A DNA stretch of 64,000 bases from Roseinatronobacter thiooxidans (GCF_001870675.1 NZ_MEHT01000017.1:62001-126000); one strand, 5' to 3'. Shown: positions 32,608 to 42,305, numbered from the stretch's first letter. Notes: a model not told the origin generated them from the sequence alone. A program made the numbers and translations.

Positions 32608-33789
32608 TCAGTGGAACTGAACCGTTACGAATTCGCCGCCTTCGACGACATATTCACGGTAGCTGCCAGCCGCTTCGCCGGGGCCAACCAGTTCGACATT
32701 GGTGGCACCCATGTAGTTGACCTCGCCGCCATCTGCCAGAATTTGCAGACCGCGTGCCAGATCACCCGGCAGGATTTCTTCGCCCGGTGCATTCGCCACA
32801 TTCAGAATGTTTGCGGCAATGCCTTCGGGTGTTGCTTCGCCTGCGGCCTGTGCTGCCAGCGCCAGAAGGGCTGCTGCGTCATAGCTTTCGCGGGTATAGC
32901 TGGACTGACCCTGCACACCGGCCGCTTCGGCCAATGCATGGAACAGGTCAGCGCCTTCGCCTGCGGCCCATGGGATCGTGCCGATTGTGCCTTCAAGGGC
33001 TTCACCGACATTGGCGATCAGTTCATCGCCATACATGCCATCGCCCATGAAGAAGTTTTCAAACGCGCCCAGTTCCCATGCAGTGCGCACCATCGACCCG
33101 CCGCCATCGACATAGCCAAGGATCACCAGCGCATCACCACCGGCAGAGGCCAGCTGGCCCACTTCGGCGGAATAGTCGCCGCGCGCTTCTTCATGCGCCA
33201 CTTTCGAGGTAATCGAGCCGCCCAAGCCAAGGAAAGATTCCTCGAATGCATTGGCAAAGCCTGCACCGTAGTCGTTGTTGGTATAGGTCAGCGCCACTTC
33301 CGAGAAGCCACGCTCCATCACGATGCCTGCCAGAATCGCGCCCTGACGTGCGTCAGAGGGCGATGTGCGGAAGAACAGCCCGTTCGATTCTGTGGTGGTG
33401 AAGGCAGGCGATGTGGCCGAAGGCGAGATCATTGGCACACCTGCCGACATGGCCACGTTTTGCAACACAGCCATGGTCACGCCGGAACAATCCGCGCCCA
33501 TGATCGCAACGATACCGTCGGACGAGATCATGCGCTCTGCGGCAGCTTGTGCGGCAGATGAGTCGACACAGGTCGAATCAGCCCGCACGGATGTGATTGT
33601 TTGCCCACCAAGGAAAGCACCACTTTCATTGATCTCGTTCCACGCCATCTCGGCCCCGTCGGCCATGTGCGGTGTGATCGATTCAATGGGGCCGGTGAAC
33701 CCCAGCAGAACGCCCATCTTGACCTCATCGGCCAGCGCCATGCCTGCCGAAAATGCCAGAGCGGTGCTGGCAAGAAGAAGCTTTTTCAT
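32608..33789 (-). CDS. livK: Branched-chain amino acid-type ABC substrate-binding protein
   Basis: The 393-residue protein has a signal peptide (MKKLLLASTALAFSAGMALA, cleavage before DEVKMG). It has the type I periplasmic-binding fold of the LivK/AmiC family: KMGVLLGFTGPIESITPHMA, ADCSGVTMAVLQNVA, VPMISPSATSPAFTT, ALTYTNNDYGAGFANAFEES and DALVILGYVDGGGSMVRTA. It captures the substrate in the periplasm for the Liv channel. Related proteins bind leucine/isoleucine/valine, amides or urea; the ligand is undecided. It is the first gene of the cluster and is followed by a hairpin that would favour its high expression. Confidence 0.88.
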   Translation of the reverse strand: MKKLLLASTALAFSAGMALADEVKMGVLLGFTGPIESITPHMADGAEMAWNEINESGAFLGGQTITSVRADSTCVDSSAAQAAAERMISSDGIVAIMGADCSGVTMAVLQNVAMSAGVPMISPSATSPAFTTTESNGLFFRTSPSDARQGAILAGIVMERGFSEVALTYTNNDYGAGFANAFEESFLGLGGSITSKVAHEEARGDYSAEVGQLASAGGDALVILGYVDGGGSMVRTAWELGAFENFFMGDGMYGDELIANVGEALEGTIGTIPWAAGEGADLFHALAEAAGVQGQSSYTRESYDAAALLALAAQAAGEATPEGIAANILNVANAPGEEILPGDLARGLQILADGGEVNYMGATNVELVGPGEAAGSYREYVVEGGEFVTVQFH

Positions 33790-33980
33790 AAGAAATCTCC
33801 CATAGGTTTGTTATCGTCTTACTTGCAGGTTGACCCATGCAAATACGGCGGTTTTGACCGCCTTGTTGAAATGCCTAGCATGGTGTTTTCGACAGGGGAA
33901 GATTTTTCGGCCAACTTGGCTGCGACACACGCATGTGTTTCTGCCCCTGTCCAAACTTCGCGCGGCGTGACGCGCGCGCG

Positions 33981-35540
33981 CTATTCCAGCTCGATCGTTC
34001 CGGGCGGTTTCGAGGTGCAGTCGTAGAACACGCGGTTGATGCCGCGCACTTCGTTGATGATGCGGGTTGACGTCTCGCCCAGAAATTCATGGGTGAACGG
34101 GTAGTAATCCGCTGTCATCCCATCGACCGAGGTGACCGCCCGCAGCCCCAGCGCATAGTCATAGGTGCGTCCGTCGCCCATGACGCCCACAGTGCGCATG
34201 GGCAGGATGGCTGCGAAAGCCTGCCAGATGTCATCATACAGCCCGTGACGGCGAATCTGGTCGATATAGACCGCATCTGCGCGGCGCAGGATTTCCAGCT
34301 TTTCGCGCGTGATCTCGCCCGGGCAGCGGATCGCAAGACCGGGGCCGGGGAAAGGGTGGCGGCCAATGAAGCTGGCAGGCAGACCCAATTCGCGGCCCAG
34401 TGCGCGCACTTCGTCCTTGAACAATTCGCGCAACGGCTCGACCAGTTTCAGCCCCATCTTCTCGGGCAGGCCGCCGACATTGTGGTGGCTTTTGATCGTC
34501 ACCGAAGGGCCGCCCGAAAAGCTGACCGATTCGATGACATCAGGATAGAGCGTGCCTTGGGCCAGAAACTCTGCGCCCTCAATCTCATTGGCGTATTTCT
34601 GGAATACATCAATGAACAATCCGCCAATAATCTTACGCTTTGTTTCGGGGTCAGAAACGCCTTCCAGTTTGCCCAGAAACAGATCGGATTCGTCGGCATG
34701 GATAAGCGGAATATTGTAATTGTCGCGGAACATGGTCACGACTTCTTCGGCTTCATTCAGCCGCAAAAGCCCGTGATCGACAAAGACGCAGGTCAACTGA
34801 TCGCCGATGGCTTCGTGGATCAGCACGGCCGCAACCGAGCTGTCAACACCGCCCGAAAGCCCGCAAATTACCCGCTTGTCACCAACCTGCGCCCTGATTT
34901 TGGCAATCGCTTCCTCGCGGTAGGCACCCATTGTCCAGTCGCCGCTGAAGCCTGCAAGTTTCAGGAAATTGCCCAGCATCCGCGCGCCATGCGGGGTGTG
35001 GTGCACCTCTGGGTGGAATTGCACCGCGTAAAAGCGCCGCGCGTCGTCTGCGATGATGGCAAAAGGCGCATTGGGTGATGTGGCGATCACATCAAACCCC
35101 GGTGCCAGTGCCGTGACGCGGTCGCCGTGACTCATCCAGACCTGTTCGCGTCCGGCCTCGAACAGACCGGCGAAGATGCCATCTGTTTTGTGCCCGCTTG
35201 CAGGCTCGATATAGGCGCGGCCAAATTCTGCATGATGGCCGGATTCCACACGGCCCCCAAGCTGGTCCATCATGACCTGTTGGCCGTAACAGATGCCAAA
35301 CAGCGGCACGCCCATCTCGAACAGATATTGCGGTGCGCGCGGGCTGCCTGCCTGCGGGACCGACCCGGGCCCCCCTGACAGGATCACCGCTTTGGGCTGG
35401 CGCGCTTTCAAGAACGCTTCATCCACCTTCTGAAACGGGTGGATTTCGCAATAGACATTGGATTCGCGCAGGCGGCGCGCAATCAGCTGCGTGACCTGAG
35501 AACCAAAGTCGATGATGAGGCAGAATTCATGCTGTGTCAT
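33981..35540 (-). CDS. guaA: GMP synthase (glutamine-hydrolysing)
   Basis: The 519-residue product starts [20 protein letters not shown] at 35540; the longer open frame to 35618 lacks homology. The class I glutaminase domain has the nucleophile in GICYGQQ and the catalytic His/Glu in [11 protein letters not shown]. The ATP-pyrophosphatase domain has the P-loop [10 protein letters not shown], and the dimerisation domain ends in [11 protein letters not shown]. It aminates XMP to GMP in purine synthesis. The gene is separated by 41 bases from the glycerate kinase gene upstream. Confidence 0.97.
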   Translation of the reverse strand: MTQHEFCLIIDFGSQVTQLIARRLRESNVYCEIHPFQKVDEAFLKARQPKAVILSGGPGSVPQAGSPRAPQYLFEMGVPLFGICYGQQVMMDQLGGRVESGHHAEFGRAYIEPASGHKTDGIFAGLFEAGREQVWMSHGDRVTALAPGFDVIATSPNAPFAIIADDARRFYAVQFHPEVHHTPHGARMLGNFLKLAGFSGDWTMGAYREEAIAKIRAQVGDKRVICGLSGGVDSSVAAVLIHEAIGDQLTCVFVDHGLLRLNEAEEVVTMFRDNYNIPLIHADESDLFLGKLEGVSDPETKRKIIGGLFIDVFQKYANEIEGAEFLAQGTLYPDVIESVSFSGGPSVTIKSHHNVGGLPEKMGLKLVEPLRELFKDEVRALGRELGLPASFIGRHPFPGPGLAIRCPGEITREKLEILRRADAVYIDQIRRHGLYDDIWQAFAAILPMRTVGVMGDGRTYDYALGLRAVTSVDGMTADYYPFTHEFLGETSTRIINEVRGINRVFYDCTSKPPGTIELE

Positions 35541-35580
35541 GCGCGCTCGCTTATGCCAAAGGGGACGTGCTATCAAGAGG

Positions 35581-36813
35581 TCACGGGGCGCGCGACAGAA
35601 TTTGCAGATCGGCCACATTGGTGCCTGTGGCCCCGATGGTCAGCAGATCGCCTGCAAGCCCTAGCGCGCGGTTGCTGTCATTATTGGCCAAAAGCGCTTC
35701 GGGGTCGCCGCCCGCGGCGCGGATGCGCGCGACAGTGCCGCCATCGACAAGCCCGCCTGCGGCTTCGGTCGGGCCATCGCGCCCGTCAGTGCCGCCAGAC
35801 AGAAACCGCCAGCCGGGCTGGCCCTGCAAGGCAATGGCCACGCGCAACGCAAGTTCCTGATTGCGCCCGCCGCGCCCGTCGCCGCGCAAGATGACAGTTG
35901 TTTCGCCACCAAACAGTGCCAGCGGCCCTGTGCCGGTAGTGGCATGGGCCACAATCTGTTCTGCGGCCTGCGCCACATCGCCCACCAGCGCGTCGGACAC
36001 GATGCGCGCCTCTGGCCGTGCGTGCAGCATCGCATCGAGCGAGAGGCGATTCGATCCGACAAGGCGGTTGTCTGCCTGTGGCAGAGGTGCCGGGTCTTGC
36101 GCCCGGCACAGCGCTGTACGCGCGGCGGGCGGCAGTTTCTCCCACAAGCCATGGTCTTTCAGCATCTCGACCACTGCGCCGCGCGCCATCAGTGGCGCCG
36201 CTGTCGGGCCAGAGGCTATGGCGCGCAGATCATCGCCGATCACATCCGAGAGAATCAGCGCTGTCACTGGGGCAGGGGCGGCCTGTCGCAGCACCCCGCC
36301 CCCTTTGAGCCGTGAGAGATGTTGGCGCACCGCATTGATCTGCCCGATGTCCAGACCGGCCCCCAGCAGCAGGCGGTTGACCTCTGCCTTTTCCATCAGG
36401 CTTACCCCCTCGACCGGGGCGGGCAGCAGGGCAGAGCCACCGCCCGACACCAGCACCAGCACGCGGTCATGCGCGCTGGCCTGCGCCAGCAGGGCTTCAA
36501 CCTCTTGCGCGGCACGCAGCCCGTTTTCATCGGGCACCGGGTGGCCCGCAGCCAGCACGCGCGCGCCTGCGACATCGCGCGCATTCTCGTAATTCGTGAC
36601 CACCAGCACTGCGGCGGGTTTGGGCAGATGCGCCAGTGCGGCCTGTGTCATTGCGCAGGCCGCCTTGCCCAGACCCAGCACATACAGTTTGCCGGTTGCG
36701 GCGGGTGGCGTGACGGGTGCATGGGCCAGACTGTCGGTCACAGCTTTCTCGGGGTCTGCCGCAGCCACCCCTGTTTGAAACAAGGCGATCATCTCATCTG
36801 GGCCAAGCGGCAT
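35581..36813 (-). CDS. Glycerate 2-kinase (MOFRL family)
   Basis: The 410-residue product starts at 36813 ([20 protein letters not shown]). It has the MOFRL glycerate kinase landmarks [65 protein letters not shown] and, near the end, [20 protein letters not shown] and [18 protein letters not shown]. It phosphorylates D-glycerate, probably at C2, in glyoxylate/glycerate metabolism. The open frame upstream of 36813 is an artefact of high GC content. A REP-like palindrome lies inside the gene at 36085-36113. It is divergent from fabG. Confidence 0.92.
   Translation of the reverse strand: MPLGPDEMIALFQTGVAAADPEKAVTDSLAHAPVTPPAATGKLYVLGLGKAACAMTQAALAHLPKPAAVLVVTNYENARDVAGARVLAAGHPVPDENGLRAAQEVEALLAQASAHDRVLVLVSGGGSALLPAPVEGVSLMEKAEVNRLLLGAGLDIGQINAVRQHLSRLKGGGVLRQAAPAPVTALILSDVIGDDLRAIASGPTAAPLMARGAVVEMLKDHGLWEKLPPAARTALCRAQDPAPLPQADNRLVGSNRLSLDAMLHARPEARIVSDALVGDVAQAAEQIVAHATTGTGPLALFGGETTVILRGDGRGGRNQELALRVAIALQGQPGWRFLSGGTDGRDGPTEAAGGLVDGGTVARIRAAGGDPEALLANNDSNRALGLAGDLLTIGATGTNVADLQILSRAP
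36085..36113 (+). repeat. REP-like palindrome inside a coding gene, copy 3
   Basis: GTGCCGGG (36087-36094) pairs with CCCGGCAC (36102-36109) across 7 bases, with flanks AGGT and AGCGCTG as in the other copies. Here it lies in the minus-strand glycerate kinase gene and encodes about ten residues of the [11 protein letters not shown] type. Confidence 0.6.
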
Positions 36814-36993
36814 GGTGCGGGCATCTCCGGTTATCTGTCTTTGGTCCCATCTATGCCGCCTGCACTGCGGCAGTGACAAGCCCCTTCCATACCCGCGCCT
36901 GCCCGCATTGCCATTGGCATGGCGCGCATTGCCTTGATATAGACAGTGCGGAGGGTGGCCACTACGGGCCGAAAAACAGAATAAGGACACATC

Positions 36994-37731
36994 ATGTTTG
37001 ATTTGACAGGGAAATGCGCCCTTGTAACCGGGGCCTCTGGCGGCATCGGCGCAGAGATTGCGCGGGCCTTGCACGCGGCGGGTGCGACAGTGGGGGTTTC
37101 GGGCACGCGCGAAGACCCGTTGAAGGCGCTGGCCGAGGAGCTGGGCACCCGCGCCCATGTGCTGCCGTGCAACCTGTCCGACCCGGCAGCGGTAGAGGCC
37201 CTGCCCAAAGCAGCGCTGGATGCCATGGGCGGGCTGGATATTCTGGTCAATAACGCAGGCATCACGCGCGACAATCTGTTGATGCGCATGAGCGACGAGC
37301 AGTGGGACAGCGTGTTGGATGTGAACCTGACCGCATCCATGCGGCTGATGCGCGGGGTCTTGCGCGGCATGATGAAGGCGCGCTGGGGGCGGATCGTCAA
37401 TGTCTCGTCGGTTGTCGGGGCGATCGGCAATCCGGGGCAGGCCAATTATGTGGCGGCCAAGGCAGGGCTTGTGGGTATGTCGAAAGCGCTGGCGCAAGAA
37501 GTGGCCTCGCGCGGGATAACAGTGAATTGCGTGGCCCCCGGCTTTATCGCCACACCGATGACGGATGCGCTGAATGACGATCAGAAAGCCGCGATCAACA
37601 TGCGCATTCCAGCGGGCCGCATGGGCACGCCAGCAGAAATCGCGGCAGGCGTGCTGTATCTTGCCAGCCCAGAGGCCGCGTATGTGACAGGGGCGGTGCT
37701 GCATATCAATGGCGGCATGGCAATGATATGA
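36994..37731 (+). CDS. fabG: 3-oxoacyl-[acyl-carrier-protein] reductase
   Basis: The 245-residue short-chain dehydrogenase has the NADP-binding motif TGASGGIGAEIARAL and NNAGITRDN. The catalytic Ser and Tyr/Lys are in NVSSVVGAIGNPGQANYVAAK, and the C-terminal end TGAVLHINGGMAMI is typical of FabG. It reduces 3-oxoacyl-ACP in fatty-acid elongation. AAGGA precedes the ATG. acpP follows 183 bases downstream with its own promoters, the usual FabG-AcpP order. Confidence 0.95.
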   Translation: MFDLTGKCALVTGASGGIGAEIARALHAAGATVGVSGTREDPLKALAEELGTRAHVLPCNLSDPAAVEALPKAALDAMGGLDILVNNAGITRDNLLMRMSDEQWDSVLDVNLTASMRLMRGVLRGMMKARWGRIVNVSSVVGAIGNPGQANYVAAKAGLVGMSKALAQEVASRGITVNCVAPGFIATPMTDALNDDQKAAINMRIPAGRMGTPAEIAAGVLYLASPEAAYVTGAVLHINGGMAMI

Positions 37732-37748
37732 TCGGCGCGCGAATTCGT

Positions 37749-37835
37749 TTGAGGCGCTGAAGGCTTGTGCTATAGCGGGTTTCGGCACAGTGCCATATTG
37801 CGGCACTTGACCTGCCGAAGCATTGGCCCTATTGG
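37749..37835 (+). promoter_or_regulatory. Two candidate sigma-70 promoters for acpP
   Basis: TTGAGG (37749-37754) with TATAGC (37771-37776) at 16-base spacing, and TTGACC (37807-37812) with TATTGG (37830-37835) at 17-base spacing, both lie in the 183-base fabG-acpP gap. They are consistent with the high expression expected of an acyl carrier protein gene. The assignment is by eye. Confidence 0.45.
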
Positions 37836-37914
37836 GCGCGCAACGTGACGTCGCACAGCGTGGCGGACGAGGGACTTTTCAGGCCGGAGACCGGCAAAAC
37901 CTAAGGGGAAGAAC

Positions 37915-38148
37915 ATGAGCGATATCGCGGATCGTGTAAAAAAGATCGTGGTCGAGCATCTGGGCGTAGACGAAGCAAAGATCACCGAAGGCGCGTCCTT
38001 CATCGATGATCTTGGCGCAGACAGCCTGGATACGGTCGAGTTGGTCATGGCGTTCGAGGAAGAATTCGGGATCGAGATTCCCGATGACGCCGCAGAGAAC
38101 ATCCAGACATTTGGCGATGCGGTAAAGTTCATCTCTGAAGCGGCCTGA
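37915..38148 (+). CDS. acpP: Acyl carrier protein
   Basis: The 77-residue acidic protein begins [20 protein letters not shown] and carries the phosphopantetheine attachment site in [20 protein letters not shown] (the Ser of DSL). It carries growing acyl chains as thioesters in fatty-acid synthesis. AAGGGGAAG precedes the ATG. A strong hairpin terminator follows, so it is transcribed alone or with fabG. Confidence 0.97.
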   Translation: MSDIADRVKKIVVEHLGVDEAKITEGASFIDDLGADSLDTVELVMAFEEEFGIEIPDDAAENIQTFGDAVKFISEAA

Positions 38149-38168
38149 GCCAGCACGACACAGAATTG

Positions 38169-38203
38169 AAAAAAGCGCCATCCTTTGCGGGTGGCGCTTT
38201 TTC
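38169..38203 (+). terminator. Rho-independent terminator of acpP
   Basis: AAAAGCGCCA pairs with TGGCGCTTTT across 11 bases, with a T-run (38198-38202). It is 20 bases after the acpP stop codon. The A-run on the other side would also stop transcription from the opposite strand. Confidence 0.85.
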
Positions 38204-38370
38204 TTTTGTGGCGCGGCAGTCGATGCATTGTTGCAAGGTTGCGATGTGATGCGGGGCTTCATCTGCGGCCCGCGTTATGTGCTATGTGCAAATCCCCCAA
38301 AGCCATCATCAGGCCGCTTGTAGTGTGGGGCGCCTACACATTGGCTGTGCGCCCTGCCAGATCACCCGCC

Positions 38371-39423
38371 TTATGCGCCCATCCGTTCAAGAAACCCGTC
38401 CACCTGCGCGGGGCTTGTGTTCCAGGAACAGACCAGCCGCGCGCCAAGGGGTGTTTCCTCTGGCCCTGCCAATGTTTCATGGTCGGGCCAAAGGTAGTAT
38501 TTCGCGCCATCCTCATGCAGGCGTGCATGCCATGCGCGGGGCCAGCGGGCGAACAGCATATTGCCGCCGCGCGGAAACGACACGTCAACCTGCGGATATG
38601 CGCGCAAGCCTTGTTCCAGCCGCGCCGCCATCGCATTGGCATCGCGCGCCAGATCCAGCCAGAACCCGTCTTCCAGCCATGCCGCCATTTGCGCGGACAG
38701 ATAGCGGTGTTTCGACCAGAGATGCCCGCCGCGTTTGCGCCGCAGCTGGAATTCCCACGCGCGCGCGGGGTCGAACATGACAACCGCCTCAACCCCCATC
38801 AGGCCATTCTTTGTGCCGCCCAGTGACAGCACATCAACCCCTGCGCGCCAACTCATATCTGCAGGGCTGCACCCTTCGGCCACCAGCGCATTGGCAAAGC
38901 GCGCGCCGTCCAGATGCACAGGCAGCCCATGCGATCTGGCAATCTCTGCCAGCGCTGAAATCTCTGCCGCGCTGTAGCGCGTGCCGCATTCGGTCAGGTT
39001 GGTCAGGCTAACAATACCGGGTTGCACATGATGCACCACCCCGCGCCCTGCGCGCGCCAGCGTGTCTGCCAGCGCCTGCGGGTCCATCTTGCCATCGGCC
39101 CCTGCCACATGGGTCAGTTTTGCGCCGCCTGTGTAAAATTCCGGCGCGCCGCATTCATCCACTTCAATATGCGCCAGCGCGTGGCAATAGACAGCCCCCC
39201 AAGGCGGGCAATAGCTGGACAGCGCCAGCGCATTCGCGGCAGAGCCTGTGGTGACAAGAAACACCTCTGCCTCGGGTGCTTCAAACACCTCTCTGATCCG
39301 GGTGGAAAGCTGCGCCATTGACGGATCGGTGCCATAGCCGGATGCATAGCCGGAATTGGCCTGAATGATGGCGTTTACAATGCGCTCTGGCATGCCTGAA
39401 GTGTTGTCGGATGCAAAATACAT
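38371..39423 (-). CDS. ltaE: Low-specificity L-threonine aldolase family protein
   Basis: The 350-residue product starts at 39423 with GGAGGGG 6 bases upstream, and reads MYFASDNTSGMPERIVNAII. It is a fold type I PLP enzyme of the threonine aldolase/beta-eliminating lyase family: TTGSAANALALSSYC, HIEVDECGAPEFYTGGAKL, VSLTNLTECGT, GLPVHLDGARFANA and the PLP lysine in SLGGTKNGLMGVEAVV. It should cleave L-threonine or L-allo-threonine to glycine and acetaldehyde. The long upstream frame to 39498 lacks support. Confidence 0.9.
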   Translation of the reverse strand: MYFASDNTSGMPERIVNAIIQANSGYASGYGTDPSMAQLSTRIREVFEAPEAEVFLVTTGSAANALALSSYCPPWGAVYCHALAHIEVDECGAPEFYTGGAKLTHVAGADGKMDPQALADTLARAGRGVVHHVQPGIVSLTNLTECGTRYSAAEISALAEIARSHGLPVHLDGARFANALVAEGCSPADMSWRAGVDVLSLGGTKNGLMGVEAVVMFDPARAWEFQLRRKRGGHLWSKHRYLSAQMAAWLEDGFWLDLARDANAMAARLEQGLRAYPQVDVSFPRGGNMLFARWPRAWHARLHEDGAKYYLWPDHETLAGPEETPLGARLVCSWNTSPAQVDGFLERMGA

Positions 39424-39541
39424 GGCCCCTCCGGTGGTTTGGGTGCAGTGCTGCGGGCAAGTGCGGCCCGTGTCAAGCCGCTTGCCTTGACAGACCATGG
39501 GTCAGGGCGCATATGCCCCTTAACGCACAGGAGGCACGCAT

Positions 39542-40099
39542 ATGTTCATCCAGACCGAATCCACGCCCAATCCGGCGACGCTGAAATTCCTTCCCGGACA
39601 AGAAGTTCTGGGGCTTGGGACTGCTGATTTCCCCAATCCCGAGTCTGCCACCCCATCGCCACTGGCGCAGCGGGTGTTTCAGGTTGCGGGGGTGACGGGG
39701 GTATTTCTGGGCAGTGATTTCATTACTGTGACCAAAGCAGATGATGTCGAATGGCAGCATGTGAAGCCTGAAATTCTTGGCGCGATAATGGAGCATTTCC
39801 AGTCCGGTGCCGCTGTCATGGAAGGCGAGGCCGCTTCAAGCCATGCAGCCCATGATGGGCCGGATTCCGAGATTGTGGGCCAGATCAAAGAATTGCTGGA
39901 CAGCCGCGTGCGCCCTGCCGTGGCGCAGGACGGGGGCGACATTACCTTTCACGGGTTTGAACGCGGTGTCGTCTACCTGCATATGAAAGGCGCTTGCGCG
40001 GGCTGTCCATCGTCTACTCTGACGCTGAAAATGGGCATCGAAAACCTGTTGCGCCATTATATTCCCGAAGTGACCGAGGTGCGGCCCGTTGCCGTCTGA
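39542..40099 (+). CDS. nfuA: Nfu-type iron-sulfur carrier protein
   Basis: The 185-residue protein has the Nfu N-terminal domain (MFIQTESTPNPATLKFLPGQ, GVTGVFLGSDFITVTK) and the NifU-like C-terminal domain with the cluster-binding C-x-x-C in GACAGCPSSTLTLKMG. It carries or delivers [4Fe-4S] clusters to client enzymes. ACAGGAGGC precedes the ATG. The 3' end overlaps the tsaB start by 11 bases. The divergent neighbour is ltaE. Confidence 0.93.
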   Translation: MFIQTESTPNPATLKFLPGQEVLGLGTADFPNPESATPSPLAQRVFQVAGVTGVFLGSDFITVTKADDVEWQHVKPEILGAIMEHFQSGAAVMEGEAASSHAAHDGPDSEIVGQIKELLDSRVRPAVAQDGGDITFHGFERGVVYLHMKGACAGCPSSTLTLKMGIENLLRHYIPEVTEVRPVAV

Positions 40100-40727
40100 C
40101 CCTTGCATTCTGGCCTTTGACACAACGGCCGCGCATTGCGCGGCCGCTTTACTGTCGGGCGGGGTGGTTGTGGCGCAGGCACAAGAAGACATGGCGCGCG
40201 GGCAGGCGGAACGCCTTGTCCCCTTGCTGGAAGAGGTGTTGCAGGCCGCGGGCCTGGGCTGGCGCGATCTGGATGCTTTGGCAGTGGGCGTGGGGCCGGG
40301 GAACTTTACCGGCATTCGCATTGCCGTGTCGGCGGCGCGCGGGCTGGCCTTGGGCTTGGACATACCCGCCATTGGTGTGACGATATTCGAGGCGCGCGCC
40401 GAAGGGCTGCCGCGCCCGCTATATGTTGTGGAAGATGCGCGACGCGGCGAAGTCTATGTGCAAGTATTCGGCGACGGCGATGAAGCCCCGTTTCTGAGTG
40501 ATCGAACAGATCTGGCCTTTGCTGCGGATGCTGCGCTGGTCGGGTCCGGGGCCAGCGCCGAAGGCACAGGCCTGCCGGTTCTTGCTCCGTGCTATCCGCT
40601 GGCCGAGGGCATCGCGCGCGTGGCGGCCCGCAAGTTCGGCACAGCGCAACCCCGCCCTGCGCCACTCTACATTCGGTCGGCAGATGCGGCACCGGGGGCT
40701 GATCTGCCACCCAAAGTTCTGCCATGA
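40089..40727 (+). CDS. tsaB: tRNA threonylcarbamoyladenosine biosynthesis protein TsaB
   Basis: The 212-residue ASKHA-type protein starts with a TTG at 40089, giving MPSDPCILAFDTTAAHCAAA. It contains VGVGPGNFTGIRIAVSAARG, typical of TsaB/YeaZ, and ends PPKVLP. With TsaD and TsaE it makes t6A37 in tRNAs reading ANN codons. TsaB is the non-catalytic partner that holds TsaD. It overlaps nfu by 11 bases and rimI by 4. Confidence 0.9.
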   Translation: MPSDPCILAFDTTAAHCAAALLSGGVVVAQAQEDMARGQAERLVPLLEEVLQAAGLGWRDLDALAVGVGPGNFTGIRIAVSAARGLALGLDIPAIGVTIFEARAEGLPRPLYVVEDARRGEVYVQVFGDGDEAPFLSDRTDLAFAADAALVGSGASAEGTGLPVLAPCYPLAEGIARVAARKFGTAQPRPAPLYIRSADAAPGADLPPKVLP

Positions 40728-41152
40728 CGCCTGAAGATCTGGCGCGGGTGCATGGCGCGGCCTTCAGCCTTCCGCCGCCCTGGCCTGCGGCGGATTTTGC
40801 GGCTTTCGGGGCTGACCCGGCTTGTTTTCTGGTAACCCGCAGCGACGGGGGCGCGCTGGCGGCCTTTGGCCTGTTTCGCGTGGTCGCGGATGAGGCAGAG
40901 GTGCTGACGCTGGCAACCGCCCCCCTAGCACGGCGCAAGGGTCTGGCGCGCGACATTATGCGTGACGCGATAGCGCGCGCGCAATCGCGTGGGGCGCGGC
41001 GCTGCTTTTTGGAAGTGGCCGCCACCAACCGCGCGGCGATTCTGCTGTATCAGTCTTTGGGCTTTACGCAGGTCGGTTTGCGCAAAGCCTATTACCGTGC
41101 CGCAGGCCATAGCGCAGTTGATGCGCTTGTGTTTCGGGCAATTCTTGACTGA
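40724..41152 (+). CDS. rimI: RimI-type N-acetyltransferase
   Basis: The 142-residue GNAT protein has the acetyl-CoA loop LTLATAPLARRKGLARDIMR (Q/R-x-x-G-x-G/A form), then FLEVAATNRAAILLYQSLGF and KAYYRAAGHSAVDALVF. It overlaps tsaB by 4 bases (ATGA), the well-known TsaB-RimI pairing, where it acetylates the N-terminal alanine of ribosomal protein S18 or related targets. The exact target is not proven here. Confidence 0.85.
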   Translation: MTPEDLARVHGAAFSLPPPWPAADFAAFGADPACFLVTRSDGGALAAFGLFRVVADEAEVLTLATAPLARRKGLARDIMRDAIARAQSRGARRCFLEVAATNRAAILLYQSLGFTQVGLRKAYYRAAGHSAVDALVFRAILD

Positions 41153-41199
41153 GGGATCGCCCCATTCTGTGCTGTGTGTTTCACAGGCCGATTTAGGTG

Positions 41200-41229
41200 T
41201 TGACCACCCCCAGCGTTGCAGGGTTAATC
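41200..41229 (+). promoter_or_regulatory. Candidate promoter of the BMP transporter operon
   Basis: TTGACC (41200-41205) and TTAATC (41224-41229) are separated by 18 bases, 87 bases before the ATG of the binding-protein gene. No riboswitch or clear operator was seen in this 163-base leader. Confidence 0.4.
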
Positions 41230-41315
41230 AACAAGCCACGGCAAAAGCCTTGCCGGAAAACCGCCATCCTTCAAGCGCAGCGCAGTCTTGTGGGGGCATA
41301 ACAGGAGTATCAGGT

Positions 41316-42305
41316 ATGATCCGTTTTAAGACACTCTCAGGGGCTGCGTCCTTGCTGGCGCTGACAGCGGGCATGGCACATGCTGACCCCGCATTGATGT
41401 TCGATCTTGGCGGCAAGTTCGACAAATCTTTTAACGAAGCAGCTTATAACGGCGCGGAACGCTGGCGCGCGGAAACCGGCGGCAGCTACCGCGAGATTGA
41501 AATGCAGGCCGCAGCGCAGCGCGTGCAATTCGCCCGCCGTCTGGCCGAGGCAGGCTCGAACCCTGTGGTTGTCATGGGCTTTCAGAACGCCCCAACCTTG
41601 GAAGAAGTCGCGCCAGATTACCCCGACACATCTTTCGTGCTGATTGATGCTGTGGTTGATCTGCCAAATGTCCGTTCCGTGATCTTTGCCGAACATGAAG
41701 GCAGCTATCTGGTGGGCATGCTGGCCGCAATGGCCAATGAAACCGGCACTGTCAGCTTTGTCGGCGGGATGGAAATTCCGCTGATCGCGTCTTTTGCCTG
41801 CGGGTATGCGCAGGGTGCGAAGGCCGTGAACCCCGACATCAATGTGATCGTGAACTACACTGGCGACACGCCCGCTGCATGGAATGACCCCGTGCGCGGC
41901 GGCGAGATTGCGCGCGCGCAAATCAGCCAAGGGTCGGATGTGGTCTTTGCTGCGGCAGGGGGCACAGGCTTGGGCGTGCTTCAGGCGGCCGAGGATTCCG
42001 GCGTCTTCTCGATCGGGGTTGATTCCAACCAGAACTATCTGCATCCCGGCTCTGTTCTGACATCGATGCTGAAGCTGGTGGATCAGGCCGTGTATGATGC
42101 CTTTACCGATGGCCCCGGTCTGGAAACCGGCGTTGTGCAGATGAACCTTGCCGCAGGCGGTGTGGGGTACGCGCTGGACGAACATAATGCCCATCTGATC
42201 TCGGATCAGATGCAGGAAGCGGTCGAGGCGGCCAAAGCGGCGATCATCGCGGGCGAGTTAAGCGTGCATGATTACCGCGTGGACAGCGTCTGCCCGGCGT
42301 TCTGA
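41316..42305 (+). CDS. BMP-family ABC transporter substrate-binding protein
   Basis: The start at 41316 has AGGAG 8 bases upstream and gives a signal peptide (MIRFKTLSGAASLLALTAGM, cleavage after AHA). The 329-residue product is a type I periplasmic-binding protein of the BMP/Med family: FDLGGKFDKSFNEAAYNGAE, VVMGFQNAPTLEEVAPDYPD, AAGGTGLGVLQAAEDSGVFS and GVDSNQNYLHPGSVLTSMLK. Characterised relatives bind purine nucleosides. The following ATPase and two permeases complete the transporter. There is no lipobox, so it is probably soluble in the periplasm. Confidence 0.9.
   Translation: MIRFKTLSGAASLLALTAGMAHADPALMFDLGGKFDKSFNEAAYNGAERWRAETGGSYREIEMQAAAQRVQFARRLAEAGSNPVVVMGFQNAPTLEEVAPDYPDTSFVLIDAVVDLPNVRSVIFAEHEGSYLVGMLAAMANETGTVSFVGGMEIPLIASFACGYAQGAKAVNPDINVIVNYTGDTPAAWNDPVRGGEIARAQISQGSDVVFAAAGGTGLGVLQAAEDSGVFSIGVDSNQNYLHPGSVLTSMLKLVDQAVYDAFTDGPGLETGVVQMNLAAGGVGYALDEHNAHLISDQMQEAVEAAKAAIIAGELSVHDYRVDSVCPAF

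Noticed and set aside
33848-33958. GACAGGGG/CCCCTGTC and GGCGGT/ACCGCC repeats between guaA and the binding-protein gene
   Set aside because: The first pair is about 50 bases apart and the second has no T-run, so neither supports a terminator or a clear operator.
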